From positions 1 through 38,488 of the IMG/VR virus record IMGVR_UViG_3300013114_000294: a DNA stretch of 38,488 nt. One strand, written 5' to 3'. This document shows, piece after piece, positions 8,577 through 17,817 of this stretch. The stretch is from a virus. The position numbers and the translations under genes are program-made. Under the pieces are notes generated by a model. It was not told the DNA's origin. It did not search any database and worked only from the letters and a program-made list of their open reading frames with translations. Within the stretch, counting starts at the first letter, position 1, and each line of letters begins with the position of its first letter.

Positions 8577-8755
8577 TGGCTGAAGGGAAAGCAAAGGATT
8601 TACCAAACAAGGTTTTAACTTTCGGTAATACACAAATAAATTCTAGTTCATTAGGGAACATGACAAAAGAAGAATATTTGAAAATGTATGAAGGTAAAAT
8701 CAGTATCGGTGCTAAAAACACATTGAAAGATGTGAAGAAGTACCTGAAGAAGTAA
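8576..8755 (+). CDS. 59-aa basic protein after the tail-tube gene
   Basis: A short open frame starting at the ATG that overlaps the preceding stop by one base (TAATG) and ending just before the terminator at 8761. It encodes 59 residues with no membrane segment: MAEGKAKDLPNKVLTF at the start, then TKEEYLKMYEG, and a Lys-rich end (KDVKKYLKK). Coupled start, full use of the space to the terminator and phage-like codon use make it a probable real gene. Function unknown; a minor tail or assembly factor would fit the position. Confidence 0.6.
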   Translation: MAEGKAKDLPNKVLTFGNTQINSSSLGNMTKEEYLKMYEGKISIGAKNTLKDVKKYLKK

Positions 8756-8760
8756 ATTAA

Positions 8761-8794
8761 CAAGGGGGTGGAATTCAAACACCACCCCTTTTTT
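8761..8794 (+). terminator. Strong intrinsic terminator after the tail-tube unit
   Basis: GGGGTGG pairs with CCACCCC around a loop of about 10 nt, followed by six T residues. It separates the tail-tube unit from the tail-assembly and tape-measure unit. Confidence 0.85.
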
Positions 8795-8807
8795 AAAACA
8801 AGAAAAG

Positions 8808-9290
8808 ATGTCAGGAAGGTTTTTCATACCAATGCGAAAGGTTCTAAATCAGATTATCAATTTAGATATTGACCAAATTGCATTTGATATTGCAAGGACA
8901 GACACCTTTAAAAAGCTAGTGATTAGTTTGAACACTGAAGGAACACCAACATCACAATTGTTTGAACTTGGTGAAGATTCAACAGGAACAAAACTTTCAC
9001 AGATTGGTGGTGATTATTCACCATTCACAGTGCAGGAAAAGCAAAGGAAAGGTCAACCGACTAACAGAATCACACTGAAAGACACAGGTGATTTTTACAG
9101 GTCGTTTAATGTAGTACCTTTCAAGGGTGGTTTCAGAATTGAAGCCGACACAATAAAAGACGGTGAAGACCTTCAAGAAAGTTGGGGTCAAAACATTGTC
9201 GGACTTAGTCCACAAAATTTGGAAATAATTATAAATTTTTATAGAAATGCGGTCCAAGAAAAAGTCAACAACAGAATCAAAGCAGCTTGA
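8808..9290 (+). CDS. Tail assembly or completion protein, unknown family
   Basis: 160 aa, mixed alpha/beta, no membrane segment. Notable segments are RITLKDTGDFYRSFNV (about residues 86-101) and ESWGQNIVGLSPQNLEIIIN near the C-terminus, with a helical N-terminus. The LKDTG-to-G-L-S pattern recalls small minor tail or virion morphogenesis proteins of Bacteroidetes phages. It sits between tail tube and tape measure, and its last 44 bases overlap the next gene in another frame. Role inferred from position. Confidence 0.55.
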   Translation: MSGRFFIPMRKVLNQIINLDIDQIAFDIARTDTFKKLVISLNTEGTPTSQLFELGEDSTGTKLSQIGGDYSPFTVQEKQRKGQPTNRITLKDTGDFYRSFNVVPFKGGFRIEADTIKDGEDLQESWGQNIVGLSPQNLEIIINFYRNAVQEKVNNRIKAA

Positions 9291-9729
9291 TTGTTTCAGG
9301 TCAATTGATTCTTTGCCTATTAAAATATGGTTTGACATTCACAAAACAGGTGATTTTCGTTTGCTTTTGAAGGAAATCGTGACTATAAATGCAAAACAAT
9401 TTCAAGAATTGTTTGAAGTTTGGAATGAAATTTATAATCAATATATTGAAATGTTTGGTCTGTCTGAAGAATTTCTTGCAGACCTTAATCAACAGGTTCA
9501 GTTGGCTAACTACAAAGCAGAATTTATCATCACAGGTGACAGATACTTCAAGACACTAATCAAGATTGAAGAAGCAAAGATTGAGTTTGAAAATAAAGGA
9601 AAAGGTGAACCAATGGAACTTGAAATGCTTTTGGCAAAGATGTCAAAATATTATGGTTTCAAATTAGAATCAAAAGAACTGACAGTTGTTCAATATTATT
9701 CATACTTAAAGAACGTGAAAAATGGCTGA
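9247..9729 (+). CDS. Tail assembly chaperone candidate
   Basis: 160 aa, predicted almost all helical (AKQFQELFEVWNEIYNQYIE, then long acidic helices, ending in VQYYSYLKNVKNG). It overlaps the upstream gene by 44 bases and the tape-measure start by 8 bases. The gene immediately before the tape measure in siphophages usually encodes the chaperone that coats it during tail assembly, and helical content fits. The N-terminal 14 residues (RSKKKSTTESKQLD) lie in the overlap and could be avoided by a later start, but no better one is seen. Confidence 0.55.
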   Translation: MRSKKKSTTESKQLDCFRSIDSLPIKIWFDIHKTGDFRLLLKEIVTINAKQFQELFEVWNEIYNQYIEMFGLSEEFLADLNQQVQLANYKAEFIITGDRYFKTLIKIEEAKIEFENKGKGEPMELEMLLAKMSKYYGFKLESKELTVVQYYSYLKNVKNG

Positions 9730-12700
9730 TACAATAAAAAATGATGACATATTTCAACAAGGACTGTTCAATAAAACTGTTGAAGAAGCAAAGGCACTTT
9801 TAAAAGTTCTTAATGAATTAGAACAAGAATTCAAAGATGTTGCAAAAGCACAGCAACAGATTATAAATAATGAAGACCAAAAGACAATTCAAAGTGTTCA
9901 AAGAACTAAGAATGCTGTTCAGCAATTAAACGAAGTTCAAAGGAATGCAATCAAAATAGAGAATCAAAAGAAGTCTTTATCTGATAAATTAATTCAAGCT
10001 AATTCAAAGCAGAATAAACAGATACAAGAATTAAGGGTTCAGATTCAACTTCAAAACAAAGCAACAAAGCAACTGACATTGGAAAATTCAAAGGTTGTTG
10101 GTTCTTATGCTGCACTATCTGCAAGACTAAATAGGATTCGAAAGGAATATAAGAATGTTGCAATTTCAGAAGGTGAAGCATCAGCAAATGCAACCAAGTT
10201 AAGAACAGAAGTTCTGAAGCTAGATGCACAACTGAAAAGAGTTGATAAAAGTGCAGGACAATCACAAAGAAGTGTTGGTGCATACGGAAATGCATTTAGT
10301 CGTGCAGGTAATTCACTAAGAAGTTTTGCAGGTGCTTTGGGAATCACTGCAGGTGTTGCAGGTCTTGCAAGGGCGTTGTCTAATTCAATTAAAATAGCAC
10401 GTGATTTTGAACAAGGTAATGCAAATCTTGCTGCAGTTTTAGGAACAAACAGAAGTGAAATAACTGCATTGACAGAAGATGCAAAACGTCTTGGTTCACA
10501 GACTTCATTTACTGCATCACAAGTTTCAGAACTGCAAACTGCTTATGCAAAACTTGGATTCAATGAACAAGAAATTCTGAATGCAACAGAAGCAACATTA
10601 AATCTTGCAGCAGCAACAGGAAGTGACCTTGGTGAAGCAGCAGCAATTGCAGGTGCAACACTTGGTGGTTTTGGCTTAGATGCTGACCAAACTGCACGTG
10701 TCACAGATGTAATGGCAAAGGCTTTTTCTTCTTCTGCATTAGACTTAGAGAAATTCAAAGAATCAATGAAGGATGCTGCACCTGCAGCGAAAGCAGTTGG
10801 TGTTGATGTTGAACAAACAACTGCACTTCTTGGTGAATTAGCCAATGCAGGAATCAGTGGTTCAAAAGCAGGTAATGCATTAAAAGCAGGATTTATTGAA
10901 TTGAATGATGCAGGTTTAACACTTGACAATGCACTTGAAAAGATTGAAAAGAGTAACAACAAACTTGCAACAGCAACACAACTTGTTGGAAAACGTGCAG
11001 CAACATCATTCCTTGTTTTATCAAGCGGTGTTAAAACTACAAATGAACTTGAAAAGAGTTTAAGAAATGCAGGTGGTGCAGCAGAAGAAATGGCAAGGGA
11101 ACAACTTGACACCTTAGATGGTAGAATTAAGATTTTAAATTCTGCTTGGGAAGGTCTTGTTCTAAATTTATTAAGTGGTGAAAGTGCCTTCAGTAAAGTT
11201 GCTGAATCAATTGTTGAAGCAGCAACGAATTTTGTCAGTTTCTTAACAGTGACAGAATCATTGTCTGATGAAATACAAAAACAAGCAGACAGCCTGACAA
11301 CTTTGGTTGTAAAGTTAAATGATGTTAACACCAACACATCAACTAGGTTGGAAATTATGCAGGACCTTAACAGAAATTATCCTGCACTTTTAAAGAATCT
11401 AGGATTTGAAACAGTTGGACTTAACAATGTCAATGAAGCCGTTTCAGCATTAAACAAGAACCTTTCAGAAAGGGCAAACATTCAGAAGGCTGTTGAAGAA
11501 GTTACAGGATTAAACAATTCACAAACCAATTTCGCTGCACGTTCTGAAAAGATAAGAAATGAATTCATATTCCAAGGAACTAAAAACCTTCAGGAAAATG
11601 GAAAAGCAAATCTTCTTGTCAATAAAACACTTGACGAACAAGTTCAAATCATTAGAGAAAATCAGACATTTTGGCAAAGTCTAACAAATGAATATAAGGG
11701 TGTTACAAGTGCAGAAACAGACCTTAACAACATAATAAAAAACAACAGTGAAAACCTTGCAGAAAACAAGGAATTCATTGAAAGTGTCATCAAGTCAAAA
11801 AAGGACTTGGAAAATCTGACAACAGAAGAACTTCGTGCATTAGTTAAGTCAAACATTTTACGTGGTGAAGACCTACAGCAACAAGCAAAAGAAATCATAA
11901 TTCTTAGAGAACGTCAACAAGTTACTGAAGAAGAAACTGAAGCAATTGAACAGAACACAGAAGCCAAAGGAAAGAACGTGAAGAAATCACGTGAACTTTC
12001 AGGACTTATCGAAAAACAGGCAAAGGTTGTTTCAGACCTGCAGGAACAGTTGAAACGTGCAACAAGTGAAGAAGAAGTTTTCAGTATAAGTTTTGACATT
12101 AAATTTGAATCTGAAGAACTTAACAGAATCAAAAGAATTGCTTCATCTACTATTGAAGAAATAAACAAAATCGAACTTGATTTAATTGAGGACCAAACAG
12201 AAAAAAGAATTGCAAAGGAAAAGGAAAAGTCACAAAAAATAATTGAAATAATTCAAACGAATTCAAAAATCACACAAGCAAAACGTGAAGAATTAATAAT
12301 TCAGGAAACGCAAAGACTTGAAAGATTTGAAAGAAGTGCAGAATTAAAAGCAGGACAAAGAAGAATCAAAGAAGCGGAAGCAATTTCAAAAGCAGAATTT
12401 GAACAAAGAAGGAAAGGATTCAACAATGAAAAAGAGTTTGAAAAGGAAAAGGAAAAACAATTTTTAGCAATTAGAAAACAGTCAATTGAATCTGAAATAT
12501 TATTGATTGAACAACTTGGTGGTGAAGGTTCAGAAGTTAGACTTCAACAATTGAAAGCAGAATTGGAAGGTTTGGGAAAAGTAGGAAAAGGATTTGAAGA
12601 ATTAGAATTCCAAATTGGTGATGCGGTTCAGGTTATTGGTGAACTTATTGATGATGCATTTGAAAGAAGAATTGAAAAGATTGGTGAACAATTAGACAAG

Positions 12701-13354
12701 ACAGGTGAAAATGTTGACAGATTGCGTGAAAAGGCTGCTGAAGGTCAACTTTCTGCAGAAGAATCAATTGCATTTGAACAAAAGAAAGAAGCAGAACTTG
12801 AACAACAAAGGGAACGTGAAAGAAAAAGACAACAAAGGACACAGGCTTTCTTTGCGGTTCTTTCTTCATTCCAAGCAAATGATGGAAACCTTGCAAAGAC
12901 AATCACAGATATTGGTGTTCTTAGAGCATTAGCGAATGGATTTAGTGCATTTGATGGAACAGATGACACAGGTGCAGGAAGCAATCTTGATTCAAAAGGT
13001 GGTCGTTTGTGGATGATACACCCACACGAACAGATTTATTCTAAAGAAGATAGAAAGGACTTAGGATTCAGAACAAGACAAGAAGTCAAGGACATTGTGA
13101 AAATGTACGACAGTGGAATGTTGAACGACTTAATGGTGCATGATGCATCAAACCAGTTCTTGAATCCAAGTTCTTTTGTTCTTAATGGAATGGACACAAG
13201 CAGAATGGAAAGCAAGTTGGACCAACTGAATCAGTCAATCAAGAACATTAAAGTGCCTGAAAAAGATTTCAACTTTGATGAATTAAAAGGAATTATTGCA
13301 ATGCGTGAAAGGGTTGGAAATAGAGTGAAAACAACAAAAAGTAAATTAAGATAA
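9722..13354 (+). CDS. Tape measure protein
   Basis: 1210 aa, by far the longest gene. Residues about 20-190 are Gln/Lys-rich coiled coil. A hydrophobic stretch (about 200-220, SFAGALGITAGVAGLARALS) is followed by the PhageMin_Tail/TP901 domain (about 225-420), recognisable from RDFEQGNANLAAVLG, TSFTASQVSELQTAYAKLGF and GISGSKAGNALKAGF. Most of the rest is charged coiled coil with Glu/Lys/Arg repeats, ending in a small domain (GGRLWMIHPHEQIYS) near residue 1100. It sets tail length and is threaded through the tube; at roughly 0.15 nm per residue a tail near 180 nm is expected. The start overlaps the upstream gene by 8 bases. Confidence 0.93.
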   Translation: MADTIKNDDIFQQGLFNKTVEEAKALLKVLNELEQEFKDVAKAQQQIINNEDQKTIQSVQRTKNAVQQLNEVQRNAIKIENQKKSLSDKLIQANSKQNKQIQELRVQIQLQNKATKQLTLENSKVVGSYAALSARLNRIRKEYKNVAISEGEASANATKLRTEVLKLDAQLKRVDKSAGQSQRSVGAYGNAFSRAGNSLRSFAGALGITAGVAGLARALSNSIKIARDFEQGNANLAAVLGTNRSEITALTEDAKRLGSQTSFTASQVSELQTAYAKLGFNEQEILNATEATLNLAAATGSDLGEAAAIAGATLGGFGLDADQTARVTDVMAKAFSSSALDLEKFKESMKDAAPAAKAVGVDVEQTTALLGELANAGISGSKAGNALKAGFIELNDAGLTLDNALEKIEKSNNKLATATQLVGKRAATSFLVLSSGVKTTNELEKSLRNAGGAAEEMAREQLDTLDGRIKILNSAWEGLVLNLLSGESAFSKVAESIVEAATNFVSFLTVTESLSDEIQKQADSLTTLVVKLNDVNTNTSTRLEIMQDLNRNYPALLKNLGFETVGLNNVNEAVSALNKNLSERANIQKAVEEVTGLNNSQTNFAARSEKIRNEFIFQGTKNLQENGKANLLVNKTLDEQVQIIRENQTFWQSLTNEYKGVTSAETDLNNIIKNNSENLAENKEFIESVIKSKKDLENLTTEELRALVKSNILRGEDLQQQAKEIIILRERQQVTEEETEAIEQNTEAKGKNVKKSRELSGLIEKQAKVVSDLQEQLKRATSEEEVFSISFDIKFESEELNRIKRIASSTIEEINKIELDLIEDQTEKRIAKEKEKSQKIIEIIQTNSKITQAKREELIIQETQRLERFERSAELKAGQRRIKEAEAISKAEFEQRRKGFNNEKEFEKEKEKQFLAIRKQSIESEILLIEQLGGEGSEVRLQQLKAELEGLGKVGKGFEELEFQIGDAVQVIGELIDDAFERRIEKIGEQLDKTGENVDRLREKAAEGQLSAEESIAFEQKKEAELEQQRERERKRQQRTQAFFAVLSSFQANDGNLAKTITDIGVLRALANGFSAFDGTDDTGAGSNLDSKGGRLWMIHPHEQIYSKEDRKDLGFRTRQEVKDIVKMYDSGMLNDLMVHDASNQFLNPSSFVLNGMDTSRMESKLDQLNQSIKNIKVPEKDFNFDELKGIIAMRERVGNRVKTTKSKLR

Positions 13355-13355
13355 A

Positions 13356-15122
13356 ATGTCTGATATTTCTAAAAATACAGAAGCACAATACATTCTTAAT
13401 GGTGTTGTTCGTAATGCACCAACAGAATGGGAGGACACAACCATCACTGCTGAATATGACAATGACAGTATTCAACCAAGCGTGACAACAGATGCCTATA
13501 TTTTTAATTTAGAAGCAAGGAAAGCAATCAATGAATGGATTTCTGCAGGAACTTCAGGTGGTGTTGGAATATTTGAAGGAATGAATCTTGATTATAGACT
13601 TTTTAATCAGGACGGTATTTCTAAAATATTTGAAACACTAATTGATTTTACTAATGACTACAAAGATTTTCCTGATGATGGTGAAACTTCTGTTTCATTA
13701 AAAGACAGGAATGGTCTTGATGGTTTCTTTGAACAGTTAACAGGAACAACATTTGGTTATCTTGAAGACATAGGAGTTTTCACAAATGCAGATTATACAA
13801 TTGTGCCTTATGTAGTTGAAAAGAAATTCAATCTGTTTGACATACTTATGACATCAATTGTTCTTTACTTGATGGTAAAAGAATTAGCCGTTTCAGTTCG
13901 AAACACTTCAGACGGAATTTCTTCTGTTGTTGCATTAACTGCAATTCCTTTAGGTGGACAAATTGGTGCAGCAGTCCGAGTTGTAGCAATTACATTGATT
14001 AATATTATTTACACAGCAGTTTTATTGTTAGCAATTATAGACCTTGCAATCACATTATTTAATACGCTTGTTCAACCTGTTAGAGAACACAAAGCATTGA
14101 AACTTAAAACAGCACTTGAAAAGGTTGCAAATCATTTTGGTTATAATTTTGTTGCACCGATAGATGAATATGAAAATGTTTATTTTTTACCTTCAAATCC
14201 AAATCTTGATGAAAAAGCATTCCTTGGTTTCATCAGTGTAACAAAAGGAACACAGTCAGGAATTCCAAATGTTCTTGATTATGGCTATTTGACAGAAGAC
14301 ATGTTCAAATTAGCACAAGACCTTCCGTTTGCTAAAATGGCAATCTATGGAAATACAATACATTTAAGACCAAAGAATGACCCTTTTTGGCTTCAAATTG
14401 CACAATGGTCTGCACCTGATATTTTATTAAATACATTAGAATACAACACAGACGAAATGAAAGCAACAAGGCTTTTGAAGTTTGGAACAGACCAAAATGA
14501 TGAATACACAATTGACAACTACATTGGAACATCTGTTGAAATAAGAACACAACCAATCAGTGTGATAAATCCAAAATCTGTTCTTCTGAAAGGTCTTGAT
14601 GAAGTAGATTTCATTGTTGCATTAGGAAATAGAAAAGATGAATTGAATGCAATTGAAAGGCTTCTGAAGGTTGTTGGAACTTTTATTGATACAGTGACAG
14701 GTGTTTTTGGTGGTGGTTCAAATTTTGCAGGTCAGATTGATGCAAAGGTTGGAATGCTTAAACAAACATCAAATTGGCACACACTTCCAAAATTATTGTA
14801 CTTGAATAATGATGGTAAAATGCCAACAAACCACAGAACACTTTGGAATGCAGATGTTCTTTGGGAAAAATATCACAAAGAAAAATCATTTGTTCGTGAT
14901 ACATGGCACGGTCAAAAGTTCGTTTATAATGATGTGACAATTCCGTTTGGTCTTGGTGATTTTTTAATGCTTTTAACAAATCCATATTTTGATTTTAACG
15001 GTGAACAAGGGAAAATAAGTAAGTTTGTGTGGACACCTGCGAAAGATGAAGCGAAAATCAGCTTCTATGTTCGCAAACCATACACACACAATTTAGAAGA
15101 AATTAAATTAATTCCACAATAA
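13356..15122 (+). CDS. Distal tail / baseplate protein with internal hydrophobic domain
   Basis: 588 aa, encoded one base after the tape measure, where the distal tail protein or baseplate hub normally lies. Residues 1-155 and 245-588 look soluble. In between are strongly hydrophobic stretches: about 159-180 (FDILMTSIVLYLMVKELAVS) and about 188-238, including the AITLINIIYTAVLLLAIIDL segment. These are predicted transmembrane helices, unusual for an external tail protein. They may be buried in the particle and inserted in the host envelope during DNA injection. The C-terminal third (DTWHGQKFVYNDVTIPFGLG) is beta-rich. I do not recognise a named family. Confidence 0.65.
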   Translation: MSDISKNTEAQYILNGVVRNAPTEWEDTTITAEYDNDSIQPSVTTDAYIFNLEARKAINEWISAGTSGGVGIFEGMNLDYRLFNQDGISKIFETLIDFTNDYKDFPDDGETSVSLKDRNGLDGFFEQLTGTTFGYLEDIGVFTNADYTIVPYVVEKKFNLFDILMTSIVLYLMVKELAVSVRNTSDGISSVVALTAIPLGGQIGAAVRVVAITLINIIYTAVLLLAIIDLAITLFNTLVQPVREHKALKLKTALEKVANHFGYNFVAPIDEYENVYFLPSNPNLDEKAFLGFISVTKGTQSGIPNVLDYGYLTEDMFKLAQDLPFAKMAIYGNTIHLRPKNDPFWLQIAQWSAPDILLNTLEYNTDEMKATRLLKFGTDQNDEYTIDNYIGTSVEIRTQPISVINPKSVLLKGLDEVDFIVALGNRKDELNAIERLLKVVGTFIDTVTGVFGGGSNFAGQIDAKVGMLKQTSNWHTLPKLLYLNNDGKMPTNHRTLWNADVLWEKYHKEKSFVRDTWHGQKFVYNDVTIPFGLGDFLMLLTNPYFDFNGEQGKISKFVWTPAKDEAKISFYVRKPYTHNLEEIKLIPQ

Positions 15123-15123
15123 A

Positions 15124-15363
15124 ATGGAGAATCTAACAAAAATAGGTGAAATTCTATCAGAAGAACTGAAAGACAAACAATCTTTGATTGACCAAACAAT
15201 GATTGATGTTGAAAAGTTAGATGACAAGGAAAAAGAAAAATACAAAAAAGAAATTGAACAGATGAAAGACATCAACATCAGATTCAAAGAAGTGTTGAAA
15301 GGTGGTGATGTTAACAAGATGAAAGATTTGATGCAAGAAGCAATGTCAAAATTAAAACAATAA
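15124..15363 (+). CDS. 79-aa coiled-coil protein in the tail module
   Basis: Very high Lys/Glu/Asp content and a continuous predicted helix with heptad-like spacing (KIGEILSEELKDKQSLIDQT through KEKYKKEIEQMKDINIRFKE), ending in MQEAMSKLKQ. No Cys, no membrane segment. It starts one base after the preceding stop and is followed three bases later by the next tail gene. A small assembly chaperone or scaffold for the baseplate is plausible from position and composition; this is inference. Confidence 0.65.
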   Translation: MENLTKIGEILSEELKDKQSLIDQTMIDVEKLDDKEKEKYKKEIEQMKDINIRFKEVLKGGDVNKMKDLMQEAMSKLKQ

Positions 15364-15366
15364 GTT

Positions 15367-17817
15367 ATGCCAATAAATGTAGTACCAAGGGAAACCAAGT
15401 TCTTTAATGAATTCAAAAATGATGTTGGATTTGGTGCAAACACTTCTGATTTCACGTTGAACTTAACAGGTTCAGTGATGGAAAATGTGAAAATGACTTC
15501 ATACATTGAAGTTAATTGGAATGCTGCAGTCAGTGCAAATGACCCTTGGTCAGCAGATACAGTTGCACAAAAGATTTCAAAGACTGTTGGAACGTGGCAA
15601 TCAAGTGGTTTCACGGTTGGTGACATTTGTGATTGGTCAGAAAATGGAATCATTGTTGCAAACATCACAATTGATTCAATTTCACCTGATGGTCTTATTA
15701 TTTACTACACATTAAATTCAGGTTCAATCACAGACACAAACAATGCAGGTCTTATTGGAATGACACCACTGACTGCATCAGTTTATAAATTTGGACTATT
15801 AGAAAATCAAGAATCCTTCAATGTTGAATCTAAAGTTTCAGGAAATGACCAAGGCTACTATTCAGGAACAATTGGAATTGATGGTGGTGGTGGTCGTGAC
15901 ACTTCTTTTCAAACAATGATTAGACTTGGTTCACCACAAGATTGGCAAACAGGTTCAATGCAAATAAGATACGTTGACAATCCTTCACTTGATGTTCAGC
16001 GTTTTGAAGTAGAACACGAATTCACCATTGTTCCTTGGTACTTGGATGGTGAATTGACAAACCTTCAGAATGATATTATTCCACAATTATTTGATGGTCT
16101 TAACACACTTAAATATGTTTTTTCTTCAGGGTTCAGGTCTGTTCTGACAAATCAAAACACAGAAAAGATTTCTGTTAGTGACCAAAACCTTGGTTCAGTT
16201 GGATGGTACAATGAATCATTCAATGGATTTCAAGATGATTATGAAGTTGTTTCAGTTGATTATGAAGAACAAGCAACAACAAATGCTGCTGATGGTCTTC
16301 TTGTAGGAACTAAAACAAAGGTGACAGTTGTGGTTCAAAACAACATTGGAAACTTTTCTGCAGGTGAACGTGCAGGTGTTTATGTTTCTTATTTACCACA
16401 GCAAAGTGAATATCAAAACACTGTTCTAACAGATTTAAAACAAAATTTCCTATACGATAACGCAATCAATAATGGTGGTCTTGGTCCTGTTGTTGGTCAA
16501 GATTTTATCACCAACTTTGAAATCACTAACATTGTGACCAATACAATGACACTGACTTTTGATGTTGAATACAGTGTTGCACAAAAATTAAGACTAACAA
16601 ATCTAAATTCACAAGCACCAATTTACTATGTTTTAGGTGTTCAACTTGGTGACATCACACTTGCTTCTTCTTCTTCAAACAGACTTGTTTTGATTGGTGA
16701 TGTAAATGTGTATGATGTAAGTGCTGACATTCCTGATTTATGGAGTTTCCCAAAAATGGACATCTACACACACGAAAGACAAATTGGAGTTGACACAGGA
16801 AACACAGATGCAACAACTTGGATTGAAGACGGTCTTGCAATTGATTATAAAATGCAGCTTGATTTGAATAAGGATGCTGTTTTGAATTCAATGTCATTTA
16901 TTTTAGTAGCATTTGACCCTGTCACACAGATTTATTTCGAATTAGACAGATATAATTTCAACATATTTCCTGCAGTTGTTTCTTCAGGAATACAGCAATT
17001 AATTGCAAACACAACACGTGGTTATCTACTTGACACAAGTGACCAATTCAATGAAGTGATTCTTTCTGTTGGTGCAAATGCTGCAGGAATACAAGACTAT
17101 GATGGAAGGATTGGTCAAAAAATTAGTTGGCAAGATTGGTTGGAAAACCTAGGAGTGGACACAGTTTTCTTTGATGCTAATGAACCAAATAACAACCTGA
17201 ACCATAAAGCATCTAATTATTCACTTCTTAATGGTTATGAAATAAGACTTGCATTTTTTGGAAATCTATTTGGAACAAACACACTTGGTGCAAGTGGACT
17301 AACAGACTACTTGATTTTAAGCCCAACAATAACTACTTATAATTATCAAGAAGATGGTGGTGCAAATATTTGGTCACACGTGATTGAAACATTTGATTCT
17401 ACAGGAACAACAAACCTGAATGGTGCTATTTTAACAGGGCAAGACACATTGTTCAGGGCAACTTGGACAAATTCAGGTGGTCCTGTCACATCATTAATAG
17501 GGTTGTGGGGTATAAATAGAATTGAAGAAACTGACCAAGCAGGTTATGCAATTGAAGAAATTTCATCAAAATATGACCCACCTTCAGGACAGTTGTTGAT
17601 TCCAAATTCAGGAACAAGACTTTTCATGTATCTTAATGCAGGAAATGTTGTGATGGAATGTTTTATAAATGGAAATGTTGCACAATCAAATATTAGCTAC
17701 AATCTTTCAAGTAGAATACAAGATGACAATGTTGTGATTGGCGGTAAAGAAAAAGCAGAATCAACAGACAAGAAGGAAAAAGCAGAATCAACAGATATAA
17801 AATTAATTTCACCATGA
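15367..17817 (+). CDS. Large tail/baseplate structural protein
   Basis: 816 aa, low in charge, rich in Asn, Thr, Gly and Ser, and predicted almost entirely beta-structured, typical of a baseplate upper protein or side fibre. The beginning (MPINVVPRETKFFNEFKNDV) and repeated strand-turn units suggest several beta domains in series. Residues about 590-790 have a lectin-like sandwich flavour (SGQLLIPNSGTRLFMYLNAG). The C-terminus ends in two copies of a 9-residue unit, KEKAESTDK/I (17746-17799). Its stop overlaps the next start (ATGA). Assignment as a tail structural protein is from position and composition. Confidence 0.65.
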   Translation: MPINVVPRETKFFNEFKNDVGFGANTSDFTLNLTGSVMENVKMTSYIEVNWNAAVSANDPWSADTVAQKISKTVGTWQSSGFTVGDICDWSENGIIVANITIDSISPDGLIIYYTLNSGSITDTNNAGLIGMTPLTASVYKFGLLENQESFNVESKVSGNDQGYYSGTIGIDGGGGRDTSFQTMIRLGSPQDWQTGSMQIRYVDNPSLDVQRFEVEHEFTIVPWYLDGELTNLQNDIIPQLFDGLNTLKYVFSSGFRSVLTNQNTEKISVSDQNLGSVGWYNESFNGFQDDYEVVSVDYEEQATTNAADGLLVGTKTKVTVVVQNNIGNFSAGERAGVYVSYLPQQSEYQNTVLTDLKQNFLYDNAINNGGLGPVVGQDFITNFEITNIVTNTMTLTFDVEYSVAQKLRLTNLNSQAPIYYVLGVQLGDITLASSSSNRLVLIGDVNVYDVSADIPDLWSFPKMDIYTHERQIGVDTGNTDATTWIEDGLAIDYKMQLDLNKDAVLNSMSFILVAFDPVTQIYFELDRYNFNIFPAVVSSGIQQLIANTTRGYLLDTSDQFNEVILSVGANAAGIQDYDGRIGQKISWQDWLENLGVDTVFFDANEPNNNLNHKASNYSLLNGYEIRLAFFGNLFGTNTLGASGLTDYLILSPTITTYNYQEDGGANIWSHVIETFDSTGTTNLNGAILTGQDTLFRATWTNSGGPVTSLIGLWGINRIEETDQAGYAIEEISSKYDPPSGQLLIPNSGTRLFMYLNAGNVVMECFINGNVAQSNISYNLSSRIQDDNVVIGGKEKAESTDKKEKAESTDIKLISP
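17746..17799 (+). repeat. In-frame 27-bp tandem duplication at a gene end
   Basis: Two adjacent 27-bp units (17746-17772 and 17773-17799) share an uninterrupted 20-base identity, and each encodes K-E-K-A-E-S-T-D-K/I. A recent slippage duplication that lengthens a charged C-terminal tail is the simplest reading. Confidence 0.85.

Noticed and set aside
9247-9290. Possible programmed frameshift between the genes at 8808 and 9247, as in tail chaperone pairs
   Set aside because: The frames overlap, but the shift needed is +1 (or -2) and no convincing slippery heptamer is present; the downstream gene has its own ATG.
10543-11337. Long open frames on the minus strand inside the tape measure and other genes
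   Set aside because: They mirror the coding strand's composition (Ser/Leu/Phe-rich), have no start context and no recognisable domain.
16655-16897. Small Gln/His-rich minus-strand frame in the baseplate gene
   Set aside because: Low-complexity shadow of a strongly coding plus-strand region; no supporting signals.
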